This document shows positions 47,977-60,106 of a stretch of 64,000 bases of DNA, piece after piece (position 1 is the stretch's first letter; each line of letters opens with the position of its first letter). Both the position numbers and the translations under genes were made by a program. The DNA comes from Plasmodium relictum (taxonomy: Eukaryota; Apicomplexa; Aconoidasida; Haemosporida; Plasmodiidae). The notes under the pieces were generated by a model. The model was given only the letters and a program-made list of their open reading frames with translations, did not search any database and had not been told where the DNA came from. Where the stretch lies: contig NC_041692.1 in the NCBI RefSeq assembly GCF_900005765.1, positions 868,001 through 932,000 of the forward strand, given 5' to 3'.

Positions 47977-48665
47977 AATATAGTATAAAAAAAAAAAAAA
48001 ATACTAAAATTCATATTGAAATATCAAAATTCATGTATTTATATAAAATATGAGCCATATACATTATTATATTTTATTTTCCTTTTTTACTTTTAAAAAA
48101 AATCAGTTATACAATTCATTAGATTTTCTTCTATTTAGAAAAAATGTATTTACTTATATACACAATTCAAAATTTAAAAAAATAAAATATAGAAAATACT
48201 TATAAAAATATATATTAATTAAAACTTACATTTTTGAAAATAAAATTTAAAAAATAAGTTTTTAAAATAATTTATAATGCTTTTTTTTTTTTAATTATAT
48301 AAAAATATTTACATAATTTACAATAGAATGATTTAAATTATGAATACTTTAAATTTGAAAAAATAATTTTTTCATATAAAGTAATTATATTATTAAAACT
48401 ATTATTTATTAAGAAGAAAAAAAAAAAGATATATGAATCTTAAGATATTTATACAAAGTTCATTATATATACAAATTTTTTTCAAAAATTGCTTGAACAC
48501 ATTTTTTTAATTAAATTACATTATTCTTTTTATCAGCGATTTTTTTTTTTTTTTTAATTAATATCATACATTTTTAGTAAATTACTTTTCTTTTTTAGAA
48601 TATTGTTTTACATCATAATTTTTATAATTTAAATCATCTTTTTTTTTTTTTTTAATTTACATAAA
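47977..48665. other. Intergenic spacer
   Basis: About 690 bases between SSP3 and the protease gene, A/T-rich, with no gene or repeat of note. Confidence 0.6.
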
Positions 48666-51141
48666 ATGAAAAAAACATACTTTTGGCTAATTTACTGTAG
48701 AACAAAAAGTGTATGGAATAATGACCTGCCTTTTCAAAAATGTTATGCACAAGATATTATAAATCATTTTTTAAATAGTTATAATTATACTATGAATAAT
48801 ATAAAAAATAAAATGGGATATTTTTATTTATATAATTTTTCTTTAAAAAATATTCCTTTATCATATTGTGAAAATGATAATAATATCCTTTTAAATAATG
48901 GCATTTTAGATAAAAATACACCATTGAATAAAAATATGAAAAATAAGAAAAATAATTTTTTTAAATTACTTGAGTATGAATACTTAGCAATTAAAATTGT
49001 TCTTTATTATCTCAAGTGTTCTCTGAGATTTCTTATCTTTACCCTAGTTCATTTTTATTTGTTTTTTTATAACTGCTTCAATATTGTACTTTATATAATA
49101 AGGAAAAGAATTTTAAACAACAAAAATAAACAGTTAAACTATTATTTTTCTATTCCAATTAATTTATATAATTGCTTTGTAACTATCTATAAAATCTCTA
49201 AAAGAAATAATTCTTCTGAATTTAATTTTAAAATAGATGATTTAGCATTTCTAGGTTCGGGATTTATTTACGATAAAAGGGGTAAACAAAAATTAGAAAA
49301 AAAAAAAAAGTATATATAAGAAATGATGTATAAATTGATAAAAATAAATATTTTTTTAATAAAACGTAATGAAATAAATAATGAATATATAAATGAATTA
49401 TGAATAAATATTTGTTTATGCTTTCTTTTTAACTTTTTATTACAATTTTTTTTGTTAATATTTAAAGGATATATATTAACAGCTGCACATAATATAACAG
49501 TAAGAATATAAAAAAAAAAAAAATAGAATAAAAGTAAGGATATAATTTTTATTATGTCTAAAATTTTCTAAGCATTTAGAAGAAGACACATTTCTTATAA
49601 AAAATTGTGATGATTTTTATTTGGCTAAAGTATCAGGTTTACATGATGGTAAATTTCTATAAAAAAAAAAATTATATTTTTTATATAGATAATATTTTCT
49701 ATGTATGTGTATTTTTAGAATCAGATATATGCGTTATGAAAATAATTTCAAAAAAAAAATTTCCTTATATACCATTAGGTAAAAAATATATATATTAAAT
49801 TACAATAATATAATAATAGAAATTATTTTTCTATCAATGAATATTTTTAAATATGAATTTAGATACTAAAAGAGAAAATTTAAAACAAGGAGAACTTGTA
49901 ATTACATTTGGTCAAATACAGGTAATTTTTTATTTTATTTTTTATTTTTAATATTAAATTAATTTTCTTTTTGTATAATATAATCCTAGAATTTTGATAA
50001 AGAAACTTGTAGTATTGGTATAGTTAATCAACCTAAACAGACATTTTCAAAATTCACTAGTTTTAATAAAAACCAACAACCATGTTTGTATCCATTTATA
50101 CAAATAAGCAATCCTATTAATAATGGTTATTATTAAAAAAAAAAATTCATATATTTTTTTAAGGGTGTAGTACATGGTATTTTTAATAACTTCATAAACT
50201 TTAAAACCTTTTAAATACCAATAATTTTTTTAAGGTATGTCTGGTTCACCATTAATTGATCAATATGGAAACCTAGTGGGAATGATTCAAAAAAAAATAG
50301 ATAATTATGGGTATATAAATATTAGAAAAAAAAAAAAAAAGATGATGATAAAATATTAAAAATATGAAAAAAAATAATAACGAAGTTTTTTTTATCACTT
50401 TCATTCTTTTTAATTAGACTAGCATTACCAGTAAATATTTTAAAAAATATAACAGAATATTTACAATATAAAGGAATATATAAAGAACCATTTTTAGGTA
50501 TACATTTAAATAACCAAAACTCTCTTTTAAAATTAATTTTAAAAAATTATAAAAATTTTATTATTGATTAAATATTAGGAATAATATTAAAAGAAAAAGA
50601 ATTTACTATAAAAAACTCCTTAAGTTCGAAAAAAGGTAACTTTAAATTTTTATTATATTTATGTAAAAATGTTTATTATATTAAATACATTGTCTTTTTT
50701 TTTTTTTTTCATTATTAAGATTTAATTCAATTTTGTAACATTTTAATTTTTTTTTTTTTTTGTTCTTTAAGAATTAAAAGTACATGATATTTTAAGCAAT
50801 TCACCTGCAGACATTTCGGGTTTAAAAAAGGAAGATGTTCTTTTAAGCATTAATAATCAAAATATAAAGAACATTTGTGAAGTTATCAAATATAAGAAAA
50901 AAAATTATAATTTTATAATTATAATAATTTAATATTATTCAAATATTTTTATATATGTCAATATATATATACATTTTAAATTATAAATTGTTTTTTTATT
51001 TTTCTTTAAATTTTAATATTAATTACATTTTTCTAGGTTCATGAAATTCTAAACAGTACAAGCGATAAATTCATAAATGTGGAAATTCTTCGTCAAAATA
51101 AAAAATTAAAATTCAAAGTAAAAACCCAAAACTATATTTGA
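48666..51141 (+). CDS. HtrA/Deg-like serine protease with membrane anchor and PDZ domain
   Basis: Eleven exons: 48666-49281, 49468-49499, 49573-49648, 49719-49778, 49863-49921, 49990-50125, 50235-50310, 50418-50497, 50579-50635, 50772-50881, 51037-51141; 468 residues, all phases agree. Residues 119-146 are a hydrophobic segment (LRFLIFTLVHFYLFFYNCFN), probably a membrane anchor. The trypsin-like domain has GSGFIYDKRGYILTAAHNIT (His 213), ESDICVMKI (Asp 244) and GMSGSPLID (Ser 329; usual GNSGGP). The His-Asp-Ser spacing of 31 and 85 is near that of DegP (30 and 75). Residues about 385-465 read as one PDZ domain (ELKVHDILSNSPADISGLKK, then EDVLLSINNQNI). The order anchor, protease, PDZ is that of mitochondrial HtrA2/Omi. 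Organelle is not decided. Remembered synteny: 'trypsin-like serine protease'. Confidence 0.85.
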
Positions 51142-51512
51142 TATAAAAAATACTTTAATTTTATTTTTCCTAAAAAGAGTTTTCTATTACCTTTGTATAT
51201 ATATATATTTTTTTTTTATTTTAAACATATTTTTTTTATTATTTTTTATTTAAAAAAATAAAGATAATATTATGTATATAATATCTTACGTGAGTTTTAT
51301 TATTGTATATTAAAATTTTCTATTATTAATGCATTTAAAAAGTGTATTTTAAGTATATATTTGTAAGTAAAAATTTTTTTTTTTTATTTTAAATACTTGT
51401 ATGAATTTTTTTCATTTTTTAGGTTGAACTATGTTAAAGTTATATTTTATTTTTTTTTTATTTTCTTTTATATTTTTTTATTTTGAAAATTAAATTATGT
51501 AATGATACATAA
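51142..51512. other. Short intergenic spacer
   Basis: 370 bases between the protease stop and the EngB start. An ATG at 51431 opens a 20-codon hydrophobic frame that stops without a usable donor, so it is not the EngB start. Confidence 0.6.
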
Positions 51513-53158
51513 ATGCGAAATATAGAAATAAGATGCCTTATATATTTTTTAATGCTTTGTACTAATCTTATGTTTATCAGTTGTTTTATTCCCAAGACGA
51601 TAAATAATGCTATGAAATACCAAAAAATTATACTATATGAAAGTAAATTCACTTAAACATTAATATAAAAATAAATGAAACATGTATAAATTTCTTCATT
51701 TTTCTTTTAGATACAAATAAAAAAGAAGATTTAGAATATAAACTTTTTAAGAATATAAGTTTTAATAAAATTAAGACTAATTTAAAAAATCTTTTAGTAG
51801 TAAATAAAAAATTTAATTTATCAGATATTAAAAATGTTTCTTTTTTAGGTTAACTAAAAAAGAAACGAGATACTCATAAGTGAATATTATATATATATAT
51901 ATATATATATTTTATCTGTTTTATATGTTTTTTTTTTTCATTATTCGTATTTATATTTTTTAAATTATTAATGTTATTTATATTTTATAAATTACATTAT
52001 TTTGTAATTCTGATATTTTTTATGTATTTAACATATTTTTTTTTTAATTAAAAAAGTATAAGAAAAATTTGAATAAATATTTATCTGTAAACATATATTA
52101 AAGCATAAATAATTTAATAAATATCATTAGACAATTCATAATAAAAATATAAACGTTTATTATGTTTAATAATATGAATTCTTAAATTAGTACAAAAAGA
52201 CGCTATATAAAAATTATTCATATTATTAATATAAATTAATATATATATACAGAAAAAAATAGTAGTATTTGTCTTAATACAATTTTTAATTAATTTTCTA
52301 ATGTCAATATTTCTCTATTAAATAATATATGCATATATATATATATTTTTTTTTTAAAGGTAAATTTCATAATTATGAAAAAATAGAGAATTATGGTGTA
52401 AATGAAATATGCATATTAGGTAGAAGTAATGTAGGAAAATCAACATTTTTAAGAAATTTTATAAAATATTTAATTAATTTCAATGAAAATAAGTATATTA
52501 AAGTATCAAAAAATAGTGGTTGTACCAGATCAATAAATTTATATTCATTTGAAAATATGAAAAAAAAGAAGTTATTTATTTTAACTGATATGCCTGGCTT
52601 AGGTTATGCTGTAGGAATAGGAAAAAGAAAAATGGAATTGCTAAAAAAAAATTTAGATGATTATATTTTTTTGAGAAATCAAATTTGTTTATTCTTAATT
52701 TTAATTGATATGAGTGTTGATGTACAAAAAATTGACATATCATTAATAAATACCATAAAGTAATACATAAAACAAGAAAAAAGAAATTAACATATATATT
52801 AATTACATGTTTCTGTTACATTTCAAAATATATAATAACAATAATATATATATTATATATTTTCCTCCTTATAGAAAAACTAATATACCTTTTAGAGTTA
52901 TTTGTACAAAAAGTGATAAGTATAATTTGGACATAAATGATAGACTAAATGCAATTAAAATTTTTTACAAACTTGATAAACTTCCTATTAATATATCTAA
53001 ATTCTCCAATAATAATTAGTAAGTATATGTAACTTTTTTTTTAATTTTATATATCTAATATATTATACTATGTGATTAATCTATATATATATTTTTCTTT
53101 TTTTAGTATAAATATTTTTAAAGAAATTCAGTATCATTGTAATTTAAATAGTAAATGA
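51513..53158 (+). CDS. EngB/YihA (YsxC)-type ribosome-biogenesis GTPase, probably apicoplast
   Basis: Five exons: 51513-51642, 51711-51848, 52360-52759, 52875-53018, 53107-53158, 287 residues, all phases consistent. Exon 1 encodes MRNIEIRCLIYFLMLCTNLM followed by FISCF, a good signal peptide, then a lysine/asparagine-rich stretch through exon 2 that suits a transit peptide: the bipartite signal of apicoplast proteins. The GTPase starts about residue 95: G1 GRSNVGKST (110-118), CTRSINLYSF (G2 region), G3 DMPGLGYAVG (EngB DLPGYGFA), G4 CTKSDK. Bacterial EngB assembles the 50S ribosomal subunit; the apicoplast ribosome is the obvious client (inference). A 511-base intron separates exons 2 and 3. 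Omitting the first two exons would hide the targeting signal. Confidence 0.88.
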
Positions 53159-53371
53159 AAAAAATTTTTTTTTATTGTTACTGTTCCTATATAATTATTT
53201 GTAGTTTAATTTAATAATAGGTATATATAAATAAATAAATTTATAAAATTAAAAAATATAACATATTTATTTATAAATCTTTCTAACTTTATTTTTACTT
53301 TTATTTTTATTTTCTATATTATTGTTTATATATATATACTATTTTATTTTTACATTTTATTTAATTCTATG
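53159..53371. other. Convergent 3' spacer
   Basis: About 210 bases between the EngB and PA200 stop codons; A/T-rich 3' UTR sequence only. Confidence 0.6.
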
Positions 53372-56300
53372 TTATGTAAAGTAATTTAAACCACCTTTAT
53401 ACATATCCAAAATATTCAATTGATCTTCAGTAAAAATAAGTTTATATTTGTATTCCCATTCATCCTTATGAGTTCTCAAAAAATTTTGAATGCATTTTTC
53501 TATTTCTTTTTTTATAATGTGAACTGTATTATTAGACACTTTAGCTACACTCACTAAAATATGTGGAAGCCAAAGAGGAATATAATTTGGAAATGAACTG
53601 ACTATACTAATTAAAGCAAAAATAGCAACTGTTTTTTTTTTTTCTATGATTTTCGTATTATTATCTTGTGAAATACTAAGAGAACAGTTCTTTTGATTTA
53701 TTATGCTTAAAAAAAAATTTGCAATTTTCTGAAGAGCTAAAGTATCATAATAAAAAAATGCTGATGCTAATATATCACGTGATAAATTCTGAATTTCAAC
53801 ATAATTATCCACTAATAATGATATAAATATATTCAATAAGAAAGAATGCTCTTTTTTACCGTATAAAAATAAGCAATAGTATGAATGAAATAAATAACAG
53901 AACTGCAAGGTAGAATTTCTAACTTTCCAATTAGTATTATTTATTAAACTACTAAGTTCTCTTATAAGTAAAGTTCCTGTTTCATCTTTTAATAAAAACT
54001 GCGTGCTATATAATTCTTGATTTTCAAATATTTTAGTATCATTATGACTTTTTAAGCTTTCACAATTTATGATTGGTAACTTAAATAAATATAAAGAAGG
54101 ACATAGAAAACATTTAATAGATTTATTTATCAATTCATTTATATAATTATCAACTAACTGAACTGATAATATAAACATTTTCAAAAAAATAATACCTAAA
54201 TTATTCAAAACATATATACACTTATTTGTATACATAGTAATTGTTAAATATGCCAATGTTTCAAGAGCATAAATATTTTTTGATTGTTTTGATAAATTTT
54301 CATCACCTAGCAAATATTGAATAACTTCTTTAGCTACATTATATAAATAAAATAATATATTATAGTAAATATATTTTAAGTGATCATAATGTTTATGATC
54401 ATATGACACATATAAGATGTTACACAAAATGTCCCCTATTCTTTGCCTTACTGTTATATTATCATTGTCTATCAATTTTAAAAAATCTTTTAAATGATTA
54501 TCTAATAAATGCATATTTTTATGCATACTATAAAGAATCATAATATTTAATATTTGCATTTTTTTTTTAAAAATTAAATTGGAAATGTCATGAAAATTAC
54601 AACATAAACAGAATTCAAATAATTTATTATATATATGAATATATTTTTTCTTTATATTAATGAACAATAAATGAAAACAATATATCCATATGTTAAAGAC
54701 TTCGCTATTTACAATGGCTATCTCTTTTTCTAACAATTCTATAATATCATTTAAAATTTCATTTACTTCTTCCTCATTTCTTAGTTTCCTTAATGATAAT
54801 AGTAAAGGGCACACCATTGTTATAAAGGTAGATTTAAATTCATTGTCTGAATACTCATCTTTTTGCAATTTTTTTAGTATAAATAATACTATTCCAATAT
54901 ATTTAAATTTGCAATTACTTACAGTAAGATCACTTGCATTTGTATCATTAATATTGTGATCATTGGTGTTTATTTGATATAGATTTGAATCTTTCCCATT
55001 TTCTTTATTTTGTATTTGTGTATTTTCTTTTGTATAATTATTTTGTAAATTAACTAAAAATTTAAAAAATACATAATAAGAATAAAAATCCTTTATGTAT
55101 ATTTCACTAATTTGAGTAAAACCTTTAAAAGATTTTTGAACTTTAGATAAATTTATTATTATGGCATTTATACTATTATTTTTTTTTTTACTTTTTAAAT
55201 TTTTATATATGCATATTTCGACAAAATTATGATAAATTATTCCTTTTTGAAAAAAATTGAATATATGCAATGGTATACTCAATTTAAAATTGTTATAATA
55301 TTTTAACAATTTTATAAAACCACAAAGTGATAAATTATAAACATGAACATTTTTCTTAATTGACAAATTTTCTAATAAATAATTAAAATAAAATTCATAA
55401 TGGTTTTCTATAACAAAATTATTAAAACTAATTAAAAAAGATAAAATTACTATTTGCACATATACATTATTTTTTTTTTCACTTTCTTCTTTTAGAAATA
55501 AAAATAAGTGGTCAATTTTTTTTTGTTTTTTTTTTTCATATACTGAATTTTTAATAAATCTATTATTAATTAAGGAATATACCAATTTCATACATTTGAG
55601 TGTTATTTCCTCTTTTTGAATTTCTAATCTTAGAATATTGATAATAATTTTAATAAACTTTTTCAATAAACATATATCTGTTATAATTTTCTTTATTAAT
55701 CCCATGTTGTTTGTTATATTTATAATAATTCCGTTAAAACAGCTTATACATTTATTTTCAAAATAATCGTTAGTATTTAAATCACTAAAACTCTTTAAAC
55801 TAGCTAATTTATTCATATCAATACTAGCATTATTTTCTATATCATCATTATTTTCTTTGATGTTTTTTAATGACTCTTTATTTTCATCTTTATTTTTTTG
55901 TGTTAATACATATAACTTGATATAATTTTTTAAATAAAAAGAACATGTTTTTAAAAAGGGAACCTTAATAATTTTAAAAGATGGTAAAATTAATTTAATT
56001 GTAGTTTGTGCATAAGATCTAACCTGAGAGTAAATAGATAAATTAATAAAAAATAATATGTTACATAGTTGTTTACGATAACCAGAGAAGCAATAATTTT
56101 TTTTTCTTTGTTTTAATCTCTCATTAAATAAATAAAAAATATTATTAATGTATTGATTTTTTATAATATCGAAGTTATAGCTATTTGGATACATATTATA
56201 AGTAAAGGATAATACATTATTAATGTATTCATTATATAAACTAGAGTTGGCATTTTCATTACATTTCAGTAGTAATAAATGTATATTCTTAATTATTTTT

Positions 56301-59300
56301 CTTTGGATTTTTGCATCTGCTTTTATATCTTTTTCTCTATTATTTATAACATCGAAAAAAAAATCTTCCTTCATTTTCTTTATTTCTTTCTTATCAGAAA
56401 TGTTTCCATTTATTTCATTTGTGTTATTTTCACTATTCAGTGAACTAAAAGATGATTTATTCTCTAATTTTTCATCATTACTGTTGTATTCTATATAAGA
56501 TGATATGTCTATAATTTTCTTAGGAATTTTTAAAACATGTAATGATAAAGTGATAATAATTTCCGATATATATACATACAAATAAAAGGATAATTTTGTA
56601 TTAATAACATGGCACTTTGCTAATAAGTTATTATAGTTATATCTTTCATCGGGATACAATAAACTTAGTGGTTTAATAATAACTTTAATTACTCTATAAA
56701 ATCTTGATATAATATTGGAATAATTTAAAGTGAATTTCCATTGAATTTTTTTTTCTTTTATATTTCTTTTTTTAATATATTTTGTCAAATTGGGTGTGCA
56801 AATTGGTATATTACATTGTATTAATAAATCAATTAAATAGTCCAAAAGTAAAAAAATAAAATCTTTTCCTATTTTTATATCTTCCAAGGATGGAGCTTTC
56901 CATTTTATTAAATCATCAGTATTGCTGAAATATTTTTCAGAATTAACACTTGTTTTTTCATTTTTATTCATTCCTAAAAGATTCTGTTCATTCAATTTAT
57001 TTTTTTTACTTAATATGTGCCATGGAATGCCCCAATATGCAATAGTAAGTACCTTGTCTTTAGATGGCATTTGTTCATGGATTTTAAAACAAGAATAATC
57101 TTTAATTGTTAAACTAAAATTATATTCTAAAAATCTGTATATAATTTTACATATATATTTAAATATAGTATTATTATCTTCAATTATATATATTTCTATT
57201 AAATTATAAATGTCTTCTAAATTCAAAAATTCCTTTCTTGCTCTTCGAATTAAGTTAGACAAAAATAGTAAATAACATTTTATAGTATCATCATTTGCAT
57301 ATTCATTTTTTGTGTAGACATAATCTTGCTCCTTTTCGTCATTATGTGTATTATCTAATTTTTTTTTTTTTTTTTTTTTCGTAATTAACTTTTTATAAAA
57401 AGTATTAAAAAGCATATCAAAAATTTGTTTATTATTTACTAATCCAACGGCATAAGGAATAATAGATAAAAACTTAGCATTTTCTAATTCTATGTTATTT
57501 AAAAATCTTTGGCATAATTCATAAATAATTTCATGATCTAAATGAATAAATAAAGAAATGATAGTTGTTTTTAATCCTGTATATAAGTCATTTTCTATTT
57601 TGTTATCTTTATTCTCTCCATTTTGTTTTTTGCTATCTTTATTTTTTTCGCTTTTTGAATATTTTATGAAATATAAAATTTTGTCAAAAAATTCATAAAC
57701 CCATTGACATAAATAATCAATTAATTCTTTTCTTTGTATTATTATATTTTTAATTTCTTTATCATTCAACTCCTTTTGAATATTTTCAAAATTCATAAAT
57801 TTCTTATATTCATGCACAGCTAAAGAATAATCAACATTTTCAATTTTTACAATAGATATATATGAAAATAAAATACTTAAAAAAGAAAATATTGTAAAAC
57901 TTTTATATACATCGCATATATCAATACCAACATTCATAACATATAATATATCTCTTAAATATATAGATTTATATTTAATTAATAAGGGTAATAATAGGCA
58001 CAAAGATAATAAACAATTGCAAATTTGAGTTGATATATTAACATTATTTAAGCATTCCATTATTTTTTTAACAAAAATATCTAAACAATTTATATCAATA
58101 ACACAAATGTGTTTTAAAATATTTTCAAATAAACTTATTCCTTTATTATTTTTTGGAAACATTCCTTGCACTACTAATGTAGTAAACTTTTCAACAATAA
58201 ACTTTTTATCTCTTTCTGTTATAAAATAATTATTTATATAATCATCAATCTCATTACCTAATTTATTATTATCGAGATTTTCACTACTTTTTTTTTCCAT
58301 TTTTTTTAAAAAAATTTCTTCTCTTTTCATTTTTCTAATAAAACAAAATAAGAAAGAATTTATGAATATGTTTATATTTCCTATATGTTTACCTATATTA
58401 GATGGATGTATATGAGGCATGAATAAAGAAGTTATAATATTTATGTAATCATATGTATCAGTGTTTTCAAATATTAAAAACATATCTTTATTTTCATCAA
58501 AATCATTTAAATTAAAATTTTTTTCATCTAAATAAGAAAGAAATTTTTCTAATAACTTTTGATCCTTTTCTTTATTTGGCATATCTTCTTTTTCTTCTCT
58601 ATTTCTATAATTTTTATTCAATAAAAAAACGAATATTTTTGAAATAATTTTTATTACACTTTCATTATCATTAACTAGTATGTTATATTCATCTGGAATA
58701 AAATACTTTGAGGAATTTAATTGAGCATTGTTAGGTAATTTTATATAAAACATAAATAAAAAAAATATTACATTCAACAGTTCATTTATTTCTTTTTTTA
58801 AATTAATATTATATATATATGCATATTTTAATCCTTTATATATTATTTTAACAAACGAATAATTTATGCAATTCCAATTAAATTTCTTTATCTTATTATA
58901 CAAAAAAAGTAGCTTATTATATTTAATTAACTTAAAGCATAAATCATCAGAACTTAAATGGCATAATATAACAAAATTTAAAATTATAGTATTATATCGT
59001 GTACATAATTCTAGATTATCTATCAAGCATACTGATTTATCTATATTAAAATTTTTATTTTGATTCTTTATTGACGTTGTATTTATATCAATATTATTTT
59101 CTTCATCATTGTTCCCTATACTTCTACTAATTTTTTCATTTAGTTTTTCATTTATGATAAAAATGATTGAATCCTTATCAAAATAATTATTTTCAAAACA
59201 AAAACCTCCTTTTTTATCAACATATTCTTCATATTTTATAGAATGGTTGTTATTTAAAGAAAAGTCAACTAGTAAATTATGTATATTAATATTATAATAA

Positions 59301-60106
59301 CAAAAGGATTTCAAACTAATCAAAACATTTAGCAACGAGCTAATGTAATTCTTATAAGCATTATGACTACAACCATCATGCTTAGTAGTATTATTGCTCA
59401 AATAGTCATATACTAAATTAAATAAATACTCATAATCTATTATATTAAAAATGCACTTTTGAATATATAATCGAAAGCTTTCCTCCTTACCATTAATTAT
59501 AACTTCTTCATTAAAAAAAGAACAATTTTCTTCTTTTTTTTTATATATACCATTATATGAAATGTAAAAATCATTTAACATTTTCACTTTATCTTCATTA
59601 ATAACACTTTCTACTTCACTTTCTTCATCAACCCTTTTATACTCTTGATAATAGTGATCACTAATATCTGCATAAGAATTATTAGTAAAATCACTTTCAA
59701 TTTCATCGTAACTCATAATTTCCTCATCTTTTTCAATTAGATCTCTATCATATTCAAAAAAAAAATCATCTAAAATGTATTTTTTTATATTCTTCAGGAT
59801 ATTTGAAAGGGATTGACAAATATACGATTTTAGATTCGGACTGAGATTCTTATTTTGTAGAGAATCCCATAAATATCTAATCATAAAAATGTAATAGTGA
59901 AATGATTTATGCTTCTTTGTATTAATTGTTTCATATGCATTAAATAGCTTAATTACTGATGTAACATTATAAGAATTATTTTTTTTAAGAAGTACCCTTT
60001 TTTTAATTTCACTTAATAAATCATATTTTTCTTTATTTACATTTTTCTTTATTTTTTCTGGCAAAAAATTGGTATAATCGTTTAATTCTCTAAATATGTT
60101 CATCAT
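53372..60106 (-). CDS. PSME4: Proteasome activator PA200/Blm10 homologue, 2244 aa
   Basis: One uninterrupted exon on the minus strand. The frame extends upstream to a TTG at 60121, but the first ATG is at 60106 (MMNIFRELNDYTNFLPEKIK). The N-terminal NFLPEKI resembles the YNxLLPEKL start of PA200. The body is alpha-helical HEAT-like with asparagine-rich inserts. The C-terminus is decisive: NWKVRNSTLQFCYLF, VEIQNLSRDILASAFF, then AIFALISIVSSFPNYIPLWL and FLRTHKDEWEYKYKLIFTED matching the PA200 C-terminal (DUF3437) region, with its [20 protein letters not shown]. Length fits human PA200 (1843) and yeast Blm10 (2143). It caps the 20S proteasome; docking uses a C-terminal HbYX motif, here YFT instead of YYA. 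Plasmodium expansions account for the extra size. Confidence 0.9.
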   Translation of the reverse strand: MMNIFRELNDYTNFLPEKIKKNVNKEKYDLLSEIKKRVLLKKNNSYNVTSVIKLFNAYETINTKKHKSFHYYIFMIRYLWDSLQNKNLSPNLKSYICQSLSNILKNIKKYILDDFFFEYDRDLIEKDEEIMSYDEIESDFTNNSYADISDHYYQEYKRVDEESEVESVINEDKVKMLNDFYISYNGIYKKKEENCSFFNEEVIINGKEESFRLYIQKCIFNIIDYEYLFNLVYDYLSNNTTKHDGCSHNAYKNYISSLLNVLISLKSFCYYNINIHNLLVDFSLNNNHSIKYEEYVDKKGGFCFENNYFDKDSIIFIINEKLNEKISRSIGNNDEENNIDINTTSIKNQNKNFNIDKSVCLIDNLELCTRYNTIILNFVILCHLSSDDLCFKLIKYNKLLFLYNKIKKFNWNCINYSFVKIIYKGLKYAYIYNINLKKEINELLNVIFFLFMFYIKLPNNAQLNSSKYFIPDEYNILVNDNESVIKIISKIFVFLLNKNYRNREEKEDMPNKEKDQKLLEKFLSYLDEKNFNLNDFDENKDMFLIFENTDTYDYINIITSLFMPHIHPSNIGKHIGNINIFINSFLFCFIRKMKREEIFLKKMEKKSSENLDNNKLGNEIDDYINNYFITERDKKFIVEKFTTLVVQGMFPKNNKGISLFENILKHICVIDINCLDIFVKKIMECLNNVNISTQICNCLLSLCLLLPLLIKYKSIYLRDILYVMNVGIDICDVYKSFTIFSFLSILFSYISIVKIENVDYSLAVHEYKKFMNFENIQKELNDKEIKNIIIQRKELIDYLCQWVYEFFDKILYFIKYSKSEKNKDSKKQNGENKDNKIENDLYTGLKTTIISLFIHLDHEIIYELCQRFLNNIELENAKFLSIIPYAVGLVNNKQIFDMLFNTFYKKLITKKKKKKKLDNTHNDEKEQDYVYTKNEYANDDTIKCYLLFLSNLIRRARKEFLNLEDIYNLIEIYIIEDNNTIFKYICKIIYRFLEYNFSLTIKDYSCFKIHEQMPSKDKVLTIAYWGIPWHILSKKNKLNEQNLLGMNKNEKTSVNSEKYFSNTDDLIKWKAPSLEDIKIGKDFIFLLLDYLIDLLIQCNIPICTPNLTKYIKKRNIKEKKIQWKFTLNYSNIISRFYRVIKVIIKPLSLLYPDERYNYNNLLAKCHVINTKLSFYLYVYISEIIITLSLHVLKIPKKIIDISSYIEYNSNDEKLENKSSFSSLNSENNTNEINGNISDKKEIKKMKEDFFFDVINNREKDIKADAKIQRKIIKNIHLLLLKCNENANSSLYNEYINNVLSFTYNMYPNSYNFDIIKNQYINNIFYLFNERLKQRKKNYCFSGYRKQLCNILFFINLSIYSQVRSYAQTTIKLILPSFKIIKVPFLKTCSFYLKNYIKLYVLTQKNKDENKESLKNIKENNDDIENNASIDMNKLASLKSFSDLNTNDYFENKCISCFNGIIINITNNMGLIKKIITDICLLKKFIKIIINILRLEIQKEEITLKCMKLVYSLINNRFIKNSVYEKKKQKKIDHLFLFLKEESEKKNNVYVQIVILSFLISFNNFVIENHYEFYFNYLLENLSIKKNVHVYNLSLCGFIKLLKYYNNFKLSIPLHIFNFFQKGIIYHNFVEICIYKNLKSKKKNNSINAIIINLSKVQKSFKGFTQISEIYIKDFYSYYVFFKFLVNLQNNYTKENTQIQNKENGKDSNLYQINTNDHNINDTNASDLTVSNCKFKYIGIVLFILKKLQKDEYSDNEFKSTFITMVCPLLLSLRKLRNEEEVNEILNDIIELLEKEIAIVNSEVFNIWIYCFHLLFINIKKKYIHIYNKLFEFCLCCNFHDISNLIFKKKMQILNIMILYSMHKNMHLLDNHLKDFLKLIDNDNITVRQRIGDILCNILYVSYDHKHYDHLKYIYYNILFYLYNVAKEVIQYLLGDENLSKQSKNIYALETLAYLTITMYTNKCIYVLNNLGIIFLKMFILSVQLVDNYINELINKSIKCFLCPSLYLFKLPIINCESLKSHNDTKIFENQELYSTQFLLKDETGTLLIRELSSLINNTNWKVRNSTLQFCYLFHSYYCLFLYGKKEHSFLLNIFISLLVDNYVEIQNLSRDILASAFFYYDTLALQKIANFFLSIINQKNCSLSISQDNNTKIIEKKKTVAIFALISIVSSFPNYIPLWLPHILVSVAKVSNNTVHIIKKEIEKCIQNFLRTHKDEWEYKYKLIFTEDQLNILDMYKGGLNYFT

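Noticed and set aside
51431-51493. ATG with a 20-residue hydrophobic frame (MLKLYFIFFLFSF) as EngB exon 1
   Set aside because: No GT donor before its stop gives a phase fit, while the ATG at 51513 gives a contiguous, in-phase signal peptide exon.
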